Shown here one piece after another: positions 14,100 to 26,019 of a stretch of DNA of 64,000 bases. This stretch comes from Isoetes taiwanensis (Eukaryota; Streptophyta; Lycopodiopsida; Isoetales; Isoetaceae): assembly GCA_021234155.1 (NCBI GenBank), contig JAJEKV010000054.1:6297042-6361041 (forward strand). Direction: 5' to 3'. Each line of letters starts with the position of its first letter. Positions within the stretch are counted from its first letter, which is position 1. The position numbers were made by a program, and so were the translations under genes. The notes under the pieces are model-generated. The model saw only the letters and a program-made list of their open reading frames with translations, searched no databases and was not told where the DNA came from.

Positions 14100-15700
14100 A
14101 CTTCACGAGGAAAACAATCGAGTGAGATAGCGGTGATGAAGTAAGATCATGCGGGAATCAGCGCATTCTCAGGATCGCAAACACGAACTTAGACAACATG
14201 ACGTTGCCATGGGCCGAGGTCAAGAAATAGAGTCCCCCCATCTTTGGGGCACATTCACGAGGCCACCAGCGCCCCTCCTCATTGCCACCCCCTTGATATT
14301 CACAGACCATAGAGAATTTCTCGAACCTTGCTCTCGAGCGCCGGATAATGGATGCCCTTATATAAATGTCGTGGAGCACAAAGCGGACCGCCACCGTGAC
14401 CCTACCACCGGCCCATGGAAGCTCCCCCCCTCCCCCTTCCACGGTTAAGGTGCCAGCATTTACGAATGTCCTCCCAAATTACTGTTGGCGAAATGTCAAT
14501 GCTGAGGCAGGATCCCCAAAAGCTTAGAGCACATGTGCTCTGCTTGGGTACCGTCCGCTAAGAGTGGGACACGACCGGGCATGGGATCTGCCAAGCCACG
14601 CCACTTGTAGGCGCTTGACTAATTCATAGACAACGGGGGCAAGAGAAATGCATCCGGCCAATTCTTCGTGTTTAGCAATTCCTTTCATCGGCTGTAGGAA
14701 AAGAAGAGTCATCGGTACGTCTTGACTCCCCAATCGCTGTATCTGCCATCCTCAACCCCTCCACAACACGCCTCCACCGGCCCGAGATCAAGGCTGCGAG
14801 GCCTCTGTCACAATGGTAAATAGGAAGGCATCCAGCAGGCATCCTGCGAACTCTACATCCACACTAAAGGCCAAGGCGTGACTCAAGTGACATGGGGCCA
14901 GTGTACTGGCCAGAAGCGTTAAAACTTAGTCACTTACAGCAAAACTCTCCCCACACCCAAAGCGAGCATCATCCTTTTCAAAGTCCCATAGAACACTATC
15001 ACTTTAGGCCTTAGCAAATCGACTTCAAGTACACTATCGTGACACGATGCAGGTACCCGATGGTGCCACCGAATGCCAGCCGCGACATTGTGAGAATATG
15101 CCGGAATGGCTTGTTGCGCATGGGGCAAAATAGCCTCGCCAAGACACTTGCAATCTAGCGAGGGCCTTCGCGATAATCTTGTATCACAGTAGAAAGAAGG
15201 CGTGATGTCCTTGTCCAAAGGATGTGGGGAACCACTTCACCTTTGGTATCAGGAGATCTGATGACCCGATGTTGAGTCTATAATCCAATGCCTCGCACAA
15301 GGAGATCTTGATAAGTACGACCGCGACTCCCCATCAATCCCAATGTTATTCACGGAAGAACTCCACGGAATCACCGTCGATCCGGGCACTTATGAGGCAG
15401 TAGCGAAACCTCAGGCTCACCTTGTAGGCTGGGCCGTTGTAATACTGTCTTCTATCCCATAGGCACCTTACAAGACACTATGAGCACAACTTCCTCCCAT
15501 CCGCGTCCCGAGGAGAGGGATGTCTCGCTATGCAGAAGAGCGGGAGAAATGCGAGGTAGCTGTTGTCTTCGTTCGGTGAATGCGAGAATCGCGGCCATCG
15601 GGCAATGCCAGGGCGACATAGAGGCCATACTTGGCGCATTACTGAAGAACATTAGGGAATTGGTGTCCCCTTCTCGTAGCCAAGTGATTCACACTTCACC
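14100..15700 (-). pseudogene. L1 ORF2 reverse transcriptase region, decayed
   Basis: Minus-strand fragments follow the order of plant L1 reverse transcriptase. 'WLREGDTNS' marks the segment before the catalytic core. A piece ending 'GCLLDAFLFTIVTEA' aligns with QGCPLAPFLF.I..EA (motif B). 'PMTLLFLQ' sits where FADDTLLFL (motif C) should be. 'ECAPKMGGL' fits the W..CAPK..GGLG block after the core. The catalytic aspartates are not readable in one frame. This is a molecular fossil with many frameshifts. Confidence 0.65.
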
Positions 15701-15999
15701 CTCGCTGCTTATGACAACCTTGGTGTCCATTTGCCAATGTAAGCGCGGTATCTCCTTCTCATACCCCATCAGGGCCAATTTGGGACTGAGGCCTTCCAAT
15801 TAGCGGTACCATGCCTCTAACTCCTCCGCTCTTGGCGTGTCCTCAAACTTCCCATGACTTGGCAAAAGCCTTGACCTGCTTGATGCCTTCACCATCCCAG
15901 ACATCCCAAAGTTTATCCGCGAAAGGTGTGGAACGAATCTGTACAGCAACCCCAAAATCGGCATCCTTGAGGTAGAGGGTGTTCCGACTTGAAGACCCG

Positions 16000-16760
16000 T
16001 CTTGTATGCAAACTTTGACTGCCTTGGAACCACTGGGAAGTGGTGAGGGAAAATGATCGAGAGACCATGATGAACAAAATGTTCTTAAACGGCCCGAGAG
16101 TCGCTTCTAGGGTGTTAGCATAGCATCTGTCATCTGAGCATATACTGAGCCGACCCACGATCCTTGATTACACCAAGTAAATGTGGAATTAAGCCGCCAA
16201 CTCAAGCCATCGCCCGAGTCCAGCAGCTTTACCTATTCCCAGCTCAAAGCCACAGCCACCACTTCCGCAGCTCACGCCACACCTATCCTACTGAGTAGTC
16301 TCTCCACCATGTTGAAATCGCCTAACAGCGGCCAAGCCACCAGCTCCGGGGATACAAGCTTGTGCCTCAGGGATACCCACAACACCCCTCTACGCAGCTG
16401 ATATTGTGAGCATAGACATTCACAATCCCCCACTCATCTGAGACCCTCTAAGCCACTTGATAATGACCCACACTTGCTTGTTCGGCCCAGCTGACGTCAC
16501 TGCACATGCATCTTCCGCATAGCAGTAGTCCCACCTTTAGAAGCCTTGGAGGTGGCAAGCTATACTTGGCCGTGATGTGTTGTGGCCGAACATGTCCAGC
16601 AATGCAGAGTGTCCCCCGTGACACTTATATTCCTGAAGGCACAAGATGTGAGGGTCCATCTTACTTGGACAATAGCGCCACTCTGCGTTCTCTTCTTGGG
16701 TGTGTGAGCAGCACCGAAACGTTCCAACTTCGGGATCTTCTTGTCCATAGCTACTCTTGA
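16000..16760 (-). pseudogene. L1 ORF2 endonuclease region, decayed
   Basis: The minus-strand reading gives 'DPHILCLQEYKCHG', matching the PDI(L/V)CLQE.K block of apurinic/apyrimidinic-type LINE endonucleases, whose glutamate is catalytic. Upstream and downstream pieces are in shifted frames. In LINEs this domain nicks the target DNA to start target-primed reverse transcription. No continuous frame covers the domain, so the copy is inactive. Confidence 0.65.
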
Positions 16761-19115
16761 GAAGGCGTATTCTTCTGGCTGCTTCTTTTAACGCCCGAAT
16801 CTCATGCCGTGAAAAAACCTCTGATGCGAGTCATCACGGAAGAAGAAGCTGGCCGGGTTGTCCGTCGGAGACCTCTGCGCATCAGATCGCCTCATGGGCC
16901 CAAAAGGCGCAGCACCACCTTGTCAAGTTCAACCCCTCGAAGGGCACAGTGGATCATGCGCTGCTCCAGTCCGTGGTGGACCATGCGCCCGGCCAGCCAC
17001 AGGTCCACACAATGGCGGGATCGCCTTGTTGCTTTCTGCCTATCTGCAGGCGACTGCTGAATGTGGAGCAACCACGGAGGCCTGTCTGTGGAGACATCGT
17101 TGGAGTCAGAGCTGCCTTGCCCCGCGGGGGCTGACGATGGCCGCGTTACTTCATGATGAAGGGATGGCCCTGCCAACCACAGTGCAATTGCCCGTCGAGT
17201 CTATCTGGGAGGCGACTTCTCTACCGGCATAGAGTGGAGTGGGGCCTGTGCATCGAAGAACCTCGTGCCTTGCCTTAGGTAGAGGCCCACACAGCCGGGG
17301 CGGGCACAGCCGGGGAGGCGAACTGCCCGAACACGGAGGCGGGGAAACATTCTCAGGATCACCGGCCATTCAACAATCGAGGAAGCGAAATACCAATGCG
17401 CCACTCCTACTTAGTCGCGCAGGGGCAATGTATATCGCCAGACAGCATAGCGCGCAAATCTTCGGCTCAGAGCTATGGGTGGCGATATGCCTCGAGGCCC
17501 ATTGGCTATCGCTATCACGAACTTTCCGGCGGGTACATATACGCCAGAAGATCCACCACAGAAACTAGCAAAGTCTTCAAGGCCGGCCGAGAGATCGGGC
17601 ACTCACACGGGGGTGTAATGGCGATAAATAGGGTAATTTCCCCTTGAGGTCAAACCCCTGCATACAACCCTCTCCTGCCAGGTGGCCCGGGAACTTCAGG
17701 GTGGCTTGGCAGAGATACCAGCGGCCAAAGTGAGCTTGCAGCCACCACGCCAGAGCTCTCCTTGTGTCCAGCACCGTGTAGTACACCAACACGTAGCGGG
17801 GAAGCGGTGGAAATAGACTTGAGATGCTGTGGTGGTCTACCTGCGGCGATATTAGCTTGAGGAGGACCCGGTGGAGTCAACACCGCAACTCTCTTGTTAT
17901 CTTTGATTCAAAGGCGGGGCCTCCTCCATTACGGCGGGTGTCGGCCGGTGCACCCACCCGATTTTGCGGAGATCACTCACGAATCCTTGAGCGTGAAAGC
18001 ACGCTGGCAGGTGTCTGGATTTGCCGGCGGTACCGCACCGGTCAGCGCCCCTGGAAGCCTCCAGCGTCTCCAAACTTCGGGGGTCATATGCTCTGGCGGC
18101 TTACTTATCACAGGATGCTTCGCTGACACCGCTACAACCCTCGCCCGGCTGACAAATTGCTCATAGGTCGAATCAGCGCAAAGGGGTCACCGGTCGAAAT
18201 GAATAGACTGAAGCTGAAGCGGAGTTCACATTTAATGGGGCATCTTTTCGGAATCTCAACATCCGGCCTACGCGGCACATGCCATCAGACCACGAGGACT
18301 CACTTCTGGGCGCGGGCGCAGTTGTCTACAGGTTGCTTGCTGCCCAACCACCAAGAACCTTGCCTTTCGCCCTGTTGCTGCCTGTCAGGCCCATCCCCGT
18401 ACTCTCTACAGCCGGTTCACGACCACCAGGCCGGTTGGATGGGAGGCGGTTCCCTGATCTTGCCTAGAAGCTGCCGGGGAAACTAGTGGGAGCCAGTGCA
18501 GCCGGCCTTACGGCCACCGGCCAGTAGTGCGTATGCGCCGCAAGTAGCGGATTTGTCAGTCCCTGCACTTTTGTCCAATTGAAGACCCAGCCGGTCGATT
18601 ACTGGCGGGTAAACCGAATCCGACAGTGGAAAATAAGCAGAAGCGGCTCTCCATGACCTTGTTAGGAAACATCCTCACCATGAATTGAGCCCGGCGGTCG
18701 ATTCCTGGCGGGCACAAGCCTATCCCACATCCGTAGGTTGGGAAATGGTTGAATCGAATCCCTATTCTTTGGGGCCGCCCTATTTATCTAGCGTAGGTTG
18801 GATAATCTCTCTGCACTCTAGCATCCAAACCGCCCCCTAAAGGAAGCAATTGGCAGCCAGCCGGACATTGCCCAGAACGGGAGGAACTACATCTAGCAGC
18901 CTCCCCACCAGAGGATCGCTGAGGCCATACTATGCTGCCGGATTGAAGACCCGGCATGCTCCCCGATTATTTGGGCGCCCTGCAGCCGGGATAAGCAGGA
19001 TTCTGATTTCTTTGTGCCTTCCCCTGCCATGGCACCCGCGAGATATCGCCCACCGGCTCCACTCGGATAAGTCGCTGAGTCTGTAGCCTAGGATTCGCTT
19101 CGCCGCCATCTCCGT

Positions 19116-19126
19116 ACCTCTAATTT
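19116..19126. repeat. Target-site duplication, 5' side of L1
   Basis: ACCTCTAATTT, identical to 12944-12954. The G+C-rich composition stops exactly here and AT-rich sequence resumes, which supports this as the 5' boundary of the L1. Confidence 0.75.
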
Positions 19127-19460
19127 CTTATCTTCTTATAAGCTCGCGTCATTATCAAATTTTGAATTATTCAATCTCTAAACTAAATAAGCTAACATCA
19201 TTGTCAACAATCGACGTGATTCCTTAATACTCCTCCAATTCGATCACAATAATCTATCGCAATCTCTGAACTTCTTTTAGGAAAGCCACTACTTAATACA
19301 CGTACTTAAGCCATTTACATTGCTCGATGACAATGAAGCTTCAAACCAATGTATTGTGCGGTAGATAATGGTTAGTTGGTTAGTAAGTCTCCTAGGCCAG
19401 GATCCTCCATGCTATCCTTCTAACTTTCCTAATCCTCTCCCCAATCTGCATTACCGCTAG

Positions 19461-20200
19461 TTTTTTTTTTTTTTGGAGTGTAAGAGGAAAAAATTATTTT
19501 CACAAATTATAATAATACACAAAAGAACAGAGTTAAAGAGACTCGAAAAGAAACGGCTAAAAGCTCAAATAGAAACCAAGTTTAAAGGCCCTCCTTGTTT
19601 GGCTTGTTGAAAGAGGGGCAGACCCAGAAAGAAAGCCATGTGATGGGCAACCACCATGTAAGGGTGACCTCATAGTTGCTTTGCTCATCTTTGTAACTTG
19701 CACTCCAAACAAAAGGAGAACCCACCAACACATCAAAGTCTTTGTCATATAGCCTCCCATATCCTATGATGTGCAATGCCCATAAGTGCCACCTCACTCA
19801 GGCAGGCTTCGAAATCCCCGGTAGCTTTAACCAGATAATTTGCCGGTAAGTGTCATGCTCCACCGGATTTTGAATATAAACTCAAGATTATTTGCCCGAT
19901 TTTGAAGCAAACCCCACAATTTGTTTGCCGGCAAATAAAAATTCAAACCGAAATAGATTCTTTGCGAAAAGCGACATAATGGTTTGAATTGAATCGTCCA
20001 CGGAGACCAAAACGGCCACATTTAGCCATCACCATCAAACTCTCATGTAAGTACTTTTTTCTTAGCTGCCCATAATATTTTTGGCCACTGCGAGACTGAA
20101 ACCCAAAATAGGGAGCATGAACTGCCAAAACTGAGCAATAAAATCATGTGTTGTGTCGTGCAACCCAAAGGGCAGTGAGTATCAACCTGCATCCTCGTTC
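19461..20200 (-). mobile_element. 5'-truncated L1-like LINE tail
   Basis: A run of 14 T residues (19461-19474) is a poly-A tail on the minus strand. It is preceded in that orientation by an AT-rich 3' UTR-like stretch and then by a decayed coding-like reading through about 20.1 kb, broken into several frames. No duplication of the target site was found, so the right boundary is uncertain. Confidence 0.4.
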
Positions 20201-21029
20201 TGCTGAACTTTTCCATCATAATAACTCATCCATCAGCGCTAACCACCTAAAGAACTAAACCTTTTGAACGTAATCTATTTAACTGAATTTTCCGTAAATC
20301 TTCTAGTAGGGCTGCTGCCTTTAATGGAGAGCTTGCATGCATGAATCTATGTAAATCATGCACCTTGTACCTTTTTATTTGACATCCTTATAGGTGGAAC
20401 ACCACTGACTGGGATACATACTGCCGAAGATGAGACAGCAATACTGCCCCAGTGGAGATGAACTATTCTCCTTCTACTTCTTCTTCTTCTTTTTTTGATC
20501 AGACAACGTTCATAATCTAAAGAAAGTGGAGCACATCATGTCTTCCGCAGGGGTTTTATTAATCCCCAAATAAGGCCATAATAAAATTTACGAAAACAAA
20601 TCCTTTGGTATCCTCTTGCATCAGTCCACAAGGTTCCCAATGATATCAACGAACCTTATTTACAAATATTGTGCAATACTCGAACCAGTATTGTCAAAAT
20701 CATAGTTAGCACAGGTAGATGCGATACTGTATAAATCTATAACAAGAGATTGACTCCAGATTGGAGGCTTATCTGCACGACACATACAAGATTTTCAAGC
20801 TCAAGAATCCCAAAGGTTAAAAAATCCCAATTCAAACAAGGGCCATCAGCTTTATCTTCTCATTTGCTGGCCTCAAGTTGTGTCCCTGTAGTAGAGAACA
20901 ATAGCAAAAGATAGTGGATGAGCTCAGCAATATGGTGAGTGTGCTGCTTCAGAATAAAAATATATCGGCTTAGATGAACTTGAAGCTGATAGGAAATTTT
21001 GCACCCAAAGAAATCTGAGCCTTAGAATC
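20201..21029. other. 3' flank of the PPR gene
   Basis: AT-rich with a CT-rich run near 20470-20495. It may hold the 3' UTR of the minus-strand PPR gene. No other feature seen. Confidence 0.4.
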
Positions 21030-22967
21030 TTATTGCATCCCTCCACAAATAACTTGCAGGCACATTATATGCTTCCTCATATTTTCTAGTTCTTTCCACA
21101 TGTAAGAATTAGCATAGATGTTTCCCATAAGTACATATGCAGGGCCATAGCTCGAGTCCAAAGAGACAATTTCATCAAAGCACTGCCTGCCTACCTGTGC
21201 ATTCAAGTGCAACCTACAGGCACTAAGCAAACTCATCCATGCCACAATACTAACTTGCATACTTGCCTGGAGTAAGTCCTTTGCCTCATTGAGACATCCT
21301 GCACGGCCTAAAAGATCAACCATGCAAGTGGAATGAGAAATTGTTGGCATGATTCCCCAACATGCTTCCATTAACATGTAAAACCAGTGACCTTCATCCA
21401 CCAGGCCCCCATGACAGCATGCTATAAGAATAATAGTAAATGCTACATCATTTGGATTTATTCCTTCCAGCTGCATTTCCTTAAAACATTTTAATGCTCG
21501 CAGACCTTCTCCATGTTGGGCATATCCTGCAATCATTGAAGTCCACAACACTACATTCCGGTTCGGCGACTTCTTGAATACTTGGTCTGCCTCCTTTAAG
21601 CTCCCACATTTCACATACATATCGACCAGGGTGCTCTGTACAAAGGCGTCTGTTTCTAGACTGTGTTCTCTTAATTGTTTATGAATGAACCTGCCCTTTT
21701 CTATGGCTCCAATACTGGCACATGCTTTTAGCATGCTCAAATATGTGACTTCATCTGGTTTTAAGCCTCCAGATTGCATCTTCTCAAAACATTTGAAGGC
21801 AAGAATGCATTCCCCATACTGAACAAACCCTGAAATCATTGCATTCCATGAAATCACATTTGGTTTTATGCCTTCGTCTTGCATTTTTTCAAAATATTCT
21901 AAAGCCAAAATGCCTTCCTCATGTTGTGCATATCCTGCAATCATTGCATTCCATGAGACAATATCTCGATTCGGCAGTGTATGGAAGAGAAAGCATGCCT
22001 CTTCAAGGCTTCCACATTTTGCATACATGTCAACCAGCGCATTTCCCACAACATCCAATTTAACCTTGCTTCTAGTTATCCTACTATGGATGAGTCTGCC
22101 CTCTTGTATTGCACCTATGGAAGCACATGCATTCAATATACTCGTAAAAGTAATTTCGTTTGGCTGCATGCCACTTTCTTCCATCTTCTCAAAACACTCT
22201 AGGGCAAGAATCCCTTGATCATGCTGGGAGTAACCTGAAATCAGTGCATTCCAAGACACTACATTTGGTTCTACGCCTTCGTTTTGCATCTTCTCAAAAC
22301 ATTGTAGAGCCTTAAAACCTTGACCATGCTGAGCATATCCTGCAATCATTGCACTCCAAGATACAACATTTCTGTCTGGCAGATTTTCCAGTACCTTCCA
22401 AGCAGCCTCCATGTTACCACATGTGGCATACATATAGATCAATGTGGTGCCTACAACAACATCAGACTCTAGTCTATCTTGTTTGACATGGTCGTGAATG
22501 ATCACTCCCTCTGCTACCAATTTTGTCACGGCAGATGCCTTGACAACTGCAACATAAATGTAGTTATCCCGTTTCACTCCCAATGTTTGCATTTTATGAT
22601 ATAACTCAAGAGCGATATGGGCTTGTCCAAGCCTGGCATTGGCCAAAACAATTGCACTCCATGTGTATGCACTTGGTTTTGCAACTTTACTAAATGCTTC
22701 ATTTGCTTCATGCAAGCTTTCATGTTCTGTGAAGAGTCTGATAAGATGGTCACCCAACACGGCAATTGAATCAAGCCCATTATGAAGCATAAGGGACTGA
22801 ACACGTCTGCCATATTCCAAATGCTTGGCTCCTTGTAGAAGATTGTAAACGTGGTTTCTGGTAATAATGGTCCCTGGTAACTGCAAAATTTCTGCTGTTT
22901 CAAGTGCTTCGTTAATGGGTCCCTCATTACAAAGTTTGTTAAGATGTTCAAGATTTCTGCCAGTGGT
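21030..22967 (-). CDS. Pentatricopeptide repeat (PPR) protein, PLS-type, 3' exon
   Basis: PPR proteins of this class bind organellar RNA and act in editing, splicing or stability in plastids or mitochondria. One open frame of about 645 codons carries some 15 or more tandem 31-36-residue repeats, seen in blocks such as 'NVVSWSAMIAGYAQHGQG', 'KALQCFEKMQNEGVEPN' and 'ALVDMYAKCGSLEEA'. The C-terminus has 'CMVDLLGRAGCLNEA' and 'LLSACRLHLNAQVG', then the start of an E motif ('YVLMGNIYANS'). It stops before the E2/E+ and DYW parts normal in this family. The frame is open past a TTG (22886) to 22967, just inside a splice acceptor TTGTTTTAG, and there is no ATG near this end. The start codon and organelle transit peptide are therefore probably on an upstream exon. 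The continuous frame suggests a functional or very recent gene. Editing without DYW would need a partner in trans (inference). Confidence 0.88.
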   Translation of the reverse strand, partial: TTGRNLEHLNKLCNEGPINEALETAEILQLPGTIITRNHVYNLLQGAKHLEYGRRVQSLMLHNGLDSIAVLGDHLIRLFTEHESLHEANEAFSKVAKPSAYTWSAIVLANARLGQAHIALELYHKMQTLGVKRDNYIYVAVVKASAVTKLVAEGVIIHDHVKQDRLESDVVVGTTLIYMYATCGNMEAAWKVLENLPDRNVVSWSAMIAGYAQHGQGFKALQCFEKMQNEGVEPNVVSWNALISGYSQHDQGILALECFEKMEESGMQPNEITFTSILNACASIGAIQEGRLIHSRITRSKVKLDVVGNALVDMYAKCGSLEEACFLFHTLPNRDIVSWNAMIAGYAQHEEGILALEYFEKMQDEGIKPNVISWNAMISGFVQYGECILAFKCFEKMQSGGLKPDEVTYLSMLKACASIGAIEKGRFIHKQLREHSLETDAFVQSTLVDMYVKCGSLKEADQVFKKSPNRNVVLWTSMIAGYAQHGEGLRALKCFKEMQLEGINPNDVAFTIILIACCHGGLVDEGHWFYMLMEACWGIMPTISHSTCMVDLLGRAGCLNEAKDLLQASMQVSIVAWMSLLSACRLHLNAQVGRQCFDEIVSLDSSYGPAYVLMGNIYANSYMWKELENMRKHIMCLQVICGGMQ

Positions 22968-23030
22968 CTAAAACAAATCAGGCCTCAATCTAAATTAAAC
23001 ATAGCAAAAGAAGGCCCAGAAACGACATAC
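22968..23030 (-). other. Candidate intron next to the PPR exon
   Basis: On the minus strand, TTGTTTTAG ends at 22968, a good acceptor followed at once by the PPR frame. A strong donor-like ATTAG/GTATGT lies at 23025-23035, after a 45-codon ATG-started frame beginning at 23167. That frame ends in the wrong phase for the PPR frame, and the gap is only ~62 bases, so this donor may not be the real partner. The acceptor is better supported than the donor. Confidence 0.45.
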
Positions 23031-23519
23031 CTAATACAAGCATTTCCACGAGAATGACTGGAGAACAGTCTAAATAACATCAACAGCGACACCAACGTTT
23101 TTGGCACGTTATATACATGGATTTCAATAATGATGCAGCATGTTCGTCGTTTAGAGTTTACGCACATTTTCTTCCATAGGCCTACAAAAACTTCTTAATC
23201 ACATAACGTCCCAAAATTGATGATTAGGCAATGATACCTCCATGGTCATCTGGGTGATTTTTTACTATAGTCATAAAATACTAATGTCACATTAAAATGT
23301 CATTGAAATGTGGCAACATTTATGACTCCAAACAAAAAAATACTACAAAATGAATTGAAGTTGTTTTTCCACTATAAGATATAAGATCGGTGCATTTATT
23401 GGCTCTCGATTTGGGCTTGGTTTTAGGGGGGTATTAGACTCGTAAAATAGGGGTACTAAACTCGTGGTTTCGACGTGCACGGTATTAGGCTCGTCTAAAC
23501 TAAGGTATGTATTGTACAA

Positions 23520-23606
23520 GTTGTTGAATACCCCCTTTGGTTATCCCAGAAGTCAAATACTCCTCTTCGGTTATCCCACAAGTCGAATACCCCCCTTACA
23601 TCCCGC
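23520..23606. repeat. Short minisatellite, ~36-bp unit
   Basis: A motif of the form GGTTATCCCA-AAGTC-AATACCCCCTT occurs twice in tandem with small changes, preceded by a partial unit (GAATACCCCCTTT). A related pair, 'GGTATTAGACTCG' and 'GTACTAAACTCG', lies just upstream at 23430-23475. Confidence 0.5.
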
Positions 23607-24067
23607 CAGACACTAGATATCTCACATTTGCATTCCATAAGTCATATTTTAGAATATTAAGACATAACTTGTATACAAAATCGTCAGAAAATTGATGCAC
23701 GTTTTCACATTGAGATTAAAAATAATAATTAAAGAAAAAATAAGCTAGTTATAATGCTTGTTGTAAGTGATAATGATTGGTCTCTGCAATACTGTGATGC
23801 TTAATAGAAACACATATCAAACAGTTAAGCGTCCAGGAATTTGAACCCTGGATATTCCATTTGCCTAGACATGCGCTAGTCATACTTGTGCCCAAAACAT
23901 CTACAATTGATAAATCTAAACTAGTGAAAGATCAAACTCAGCATGTGAGTCAATATTTGTTGAATTACATCATACTCAATGTAAAAGCAGGAATTTATCA
24001 ACAATTTCGTATATAAAGACAGAGCTAGCTTCTCATATGCTTGCAACATATTGCCTAATTTTTTATT

Positions 24068-25330
24068 TATTTTTTTTTTTTTTTGAAGGACGACAATCTA
24101 TTATCAAGGAATATCAAGATACATACAAGGGACCTGTGACATGGGACTCAAAACCTAGAAGGGGCCGAGATGGTCCACTAAAAGCAAAACCACCCATACC
24201 GCGATACATAATCATACTCCTTGTGTGCCACCTTGAAGTTTAATGGCCTCATCACAATCAACATGTTACGCAACATCAAGATGATCATCAATAGACATCA
24301 AGTTATCATGCCATTGAATAGAGCGAGGCATATTAGCCTGGAATGAATGACATAGCAGGCTTCTTCCTCATTGCCTTCTTCCAATTGACACATTGCCATG
24401 ACTCTTTAAGCGTAGCGAAGATTAGGACCATCAGCCATAACAACCTCGGAAGCATGAAAGCGAAACAACAACCGAGGGGAGAGTGGTAGGAACTATAGGC
24501 TGTATTTGAGGGCGACACCATTAGGTATTGTGTGTGGAAACTCTTCCATAGGCGAGGAATGCAAGACAAGCGGCAGGTTGATCATGAATAGATGAAGAAA
24601 TAACAATAGGAGCTTGAGCTTTGAGAAGAATGTTGAGCCAGTTTGAGATGCATAGTACCTTGGCGAAAGCTAGCAAAAGCACCTCATATGGGGAAACAAA
24701 TGGGCTAATTACGGACCATTAGGCTTAGATCCAACTTCTTATGCAGGCCGCTCTCTTCCCACAGCTACACACAATGCGGTAAAGCGAGTCCACGAGCATA
24801 GAAACACAAATCCTTGGACCATTCATGATGGAGTGTGAATATGAACCCCAAGTCCAGTTGCAATTGCAACTAGAAATTGATCGCCATTAGATGGGAGGAA
24901 GATTAGGTAGCGAGAACCGACCAAGGCATCTTTTAATGCCGCGAAGCGTATGCGGTGTAAAGTCGAGGAGAGTAATACTAGTACATTATATTCCCCACCA
25001 AGTGGATCAATCCCTCTTGATACCCGAAAGAGTCCCTTTGCATCACTACTTTCAAACATAATGAGAACAAAGGATTTTTGCTAACAACTTGATGAATTTA
25101 CGGAAAGGAGGAAGTGAGAAGCGTCTCGGCCAGAGATAACCAAACGGACAGTGAAAAATCTAAATAGCCACCAAAAAATACCCAAGAAGCGCACAAGAAG
25201 ATAAGTTCTGGCCACACTTAATGTGAGCTTGATGGTCCACCTCAACTTGAGGAGGAATACCCGAGCGTGAACCACATTCGACAATGGTGATAAAATATGT
25301 CATCACTTGAGCAATTGTTGTTGAAGTTGG
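24068..25330 (-). mobile_element. L1-like LINE 3' end, 5'-truncated
   Basis: A T run at 24068-24084 is a poly-A tail on the minus strand. The preceding bases (in minus orientation) closely resemble the tail end of the L1 at 12.95 kb: both read CTTTGTA/CTTGTATG.., then ..ATCCTTC or ..GTCCTTC, then A's. Upstream are open minus frames of 67-78 codons that I cannot assign to a domain. The left edge is firm; the 25.3-kb edge is a guess. Confidence 0.5.
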
Positions 25331-25984
25331 AGTACGTAGGGCTTTTAATGTGTCAAGATTGCTGACAACCCATCCTTACTTCCTTGAGACAATACACATG
25401 CATGTTGCTACCCTTGCCTTTCTAGATACTAGATATATCACTTACAAAAAGCCAATCGCTAAATCTTTTGATATAAGAAACTTTTTATAGCCGAATCAGG
25501 ATGATTTCCAAAAGCACTATTATTTGCGAGGTGAGGAACTACATTTGGGCGGAATGCATTGCACGGTGGATGCAAATTCCCATTAACTTCCGCTCCCTTA
25601 CTGCATGAGTGCATTACAAGGGGAGGAAAATCCCTTTCTTCAGAACCATGGAGAAGCCTGCCAGAAGGCAAGAACTTCAAGCGAATTATTTATCTCTTTT
25701 GTGCGGCTGATTAGGATCATGTATCACCAAACAGTAAGAAGACTTCGTAGCTTTGCGGCGCATGAATCTTTGGACCAATACTGTCTTCCCCATCCCTACT
25801 ATAAGTGGCCGAAATCAAACAGACCCGTCCGGCCCTAACGATAGCAAACCCTAACAAAATTGATGTTGATGGAAGCTCAGGAACAAGCTTTCAAAGAACT
25901 AAAGATCGCCAGCGGAGTTCCGGATGCTCAAGATACAGGAGAAATGCTGGCTTGACCCTAAGCCCCATCGTCGCGAGTGCCTCC
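25331..25984. other. Unassigned sequence
   Basis: Short open frames on both strands, none with a recognisable motif. No repeat structure was noticed until the direct repeat at 25985. Confidence 0.3.
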
Positions 25985-26019
25985 TTTTTAATCGAGGTGT
26001 TGTTTTTAATCGAGGTGTT
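25985..26019. repeat. 17-bp direct repeat next to a hairpin
   Basis: TTTTTAATCGAGGTGTT occurs at 25985-26001 and again at 26003-26019, separated by one G. The second copy runs into the left arm of the perfect inverted repeat that follows. Confidence 0.85.

Larger units (their letters stand above)
12952..19115 (-). mobile_element. L1-type LINE, near full length, decayed
   Basis: This ~6.2-kb GC-rich block in AT-rich surroundings ends on the minus strand in about 20 A residues (12952-12971) and is flanked by ACCTCTAA(TTT) duplications. On the minus strand, fragments appear in L1 order. They are an endonuclease piece 'DPHILCLQEYKCHG' near 16.64 kb, 'WLREGDTNS' near 15.67 kb (cf. W..GD.NS.FF of L1 ORF2), a decayed motif-B region near 14.83 kb, 'TLLFLQPMKG' near 14.7 kb (cf. 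FADDTLLFL), and 'ECAPKMGGL' with 'LSKFVF' near 14.2 kb. Length, tail and duplications indicate a complete insertion. Many frame changes show that it is dead. ORF1 should lie at 17-19 kb, but I could not confirm a zinc knuckle there. Confidence 0.8.

Noticed and set aside
13253-18486. Many plus-strand open frames of 60-190 codons in the GC-rich block
   Set aside because: They are antisense shadows of the minus-strand L1. High G+C leaves few stops on either strand.
23025-23167. First exon of the PPR gene
   Set aside because: The donor site is good, but the phase does not match the PPR frame and the intron would be only ~62 bases.
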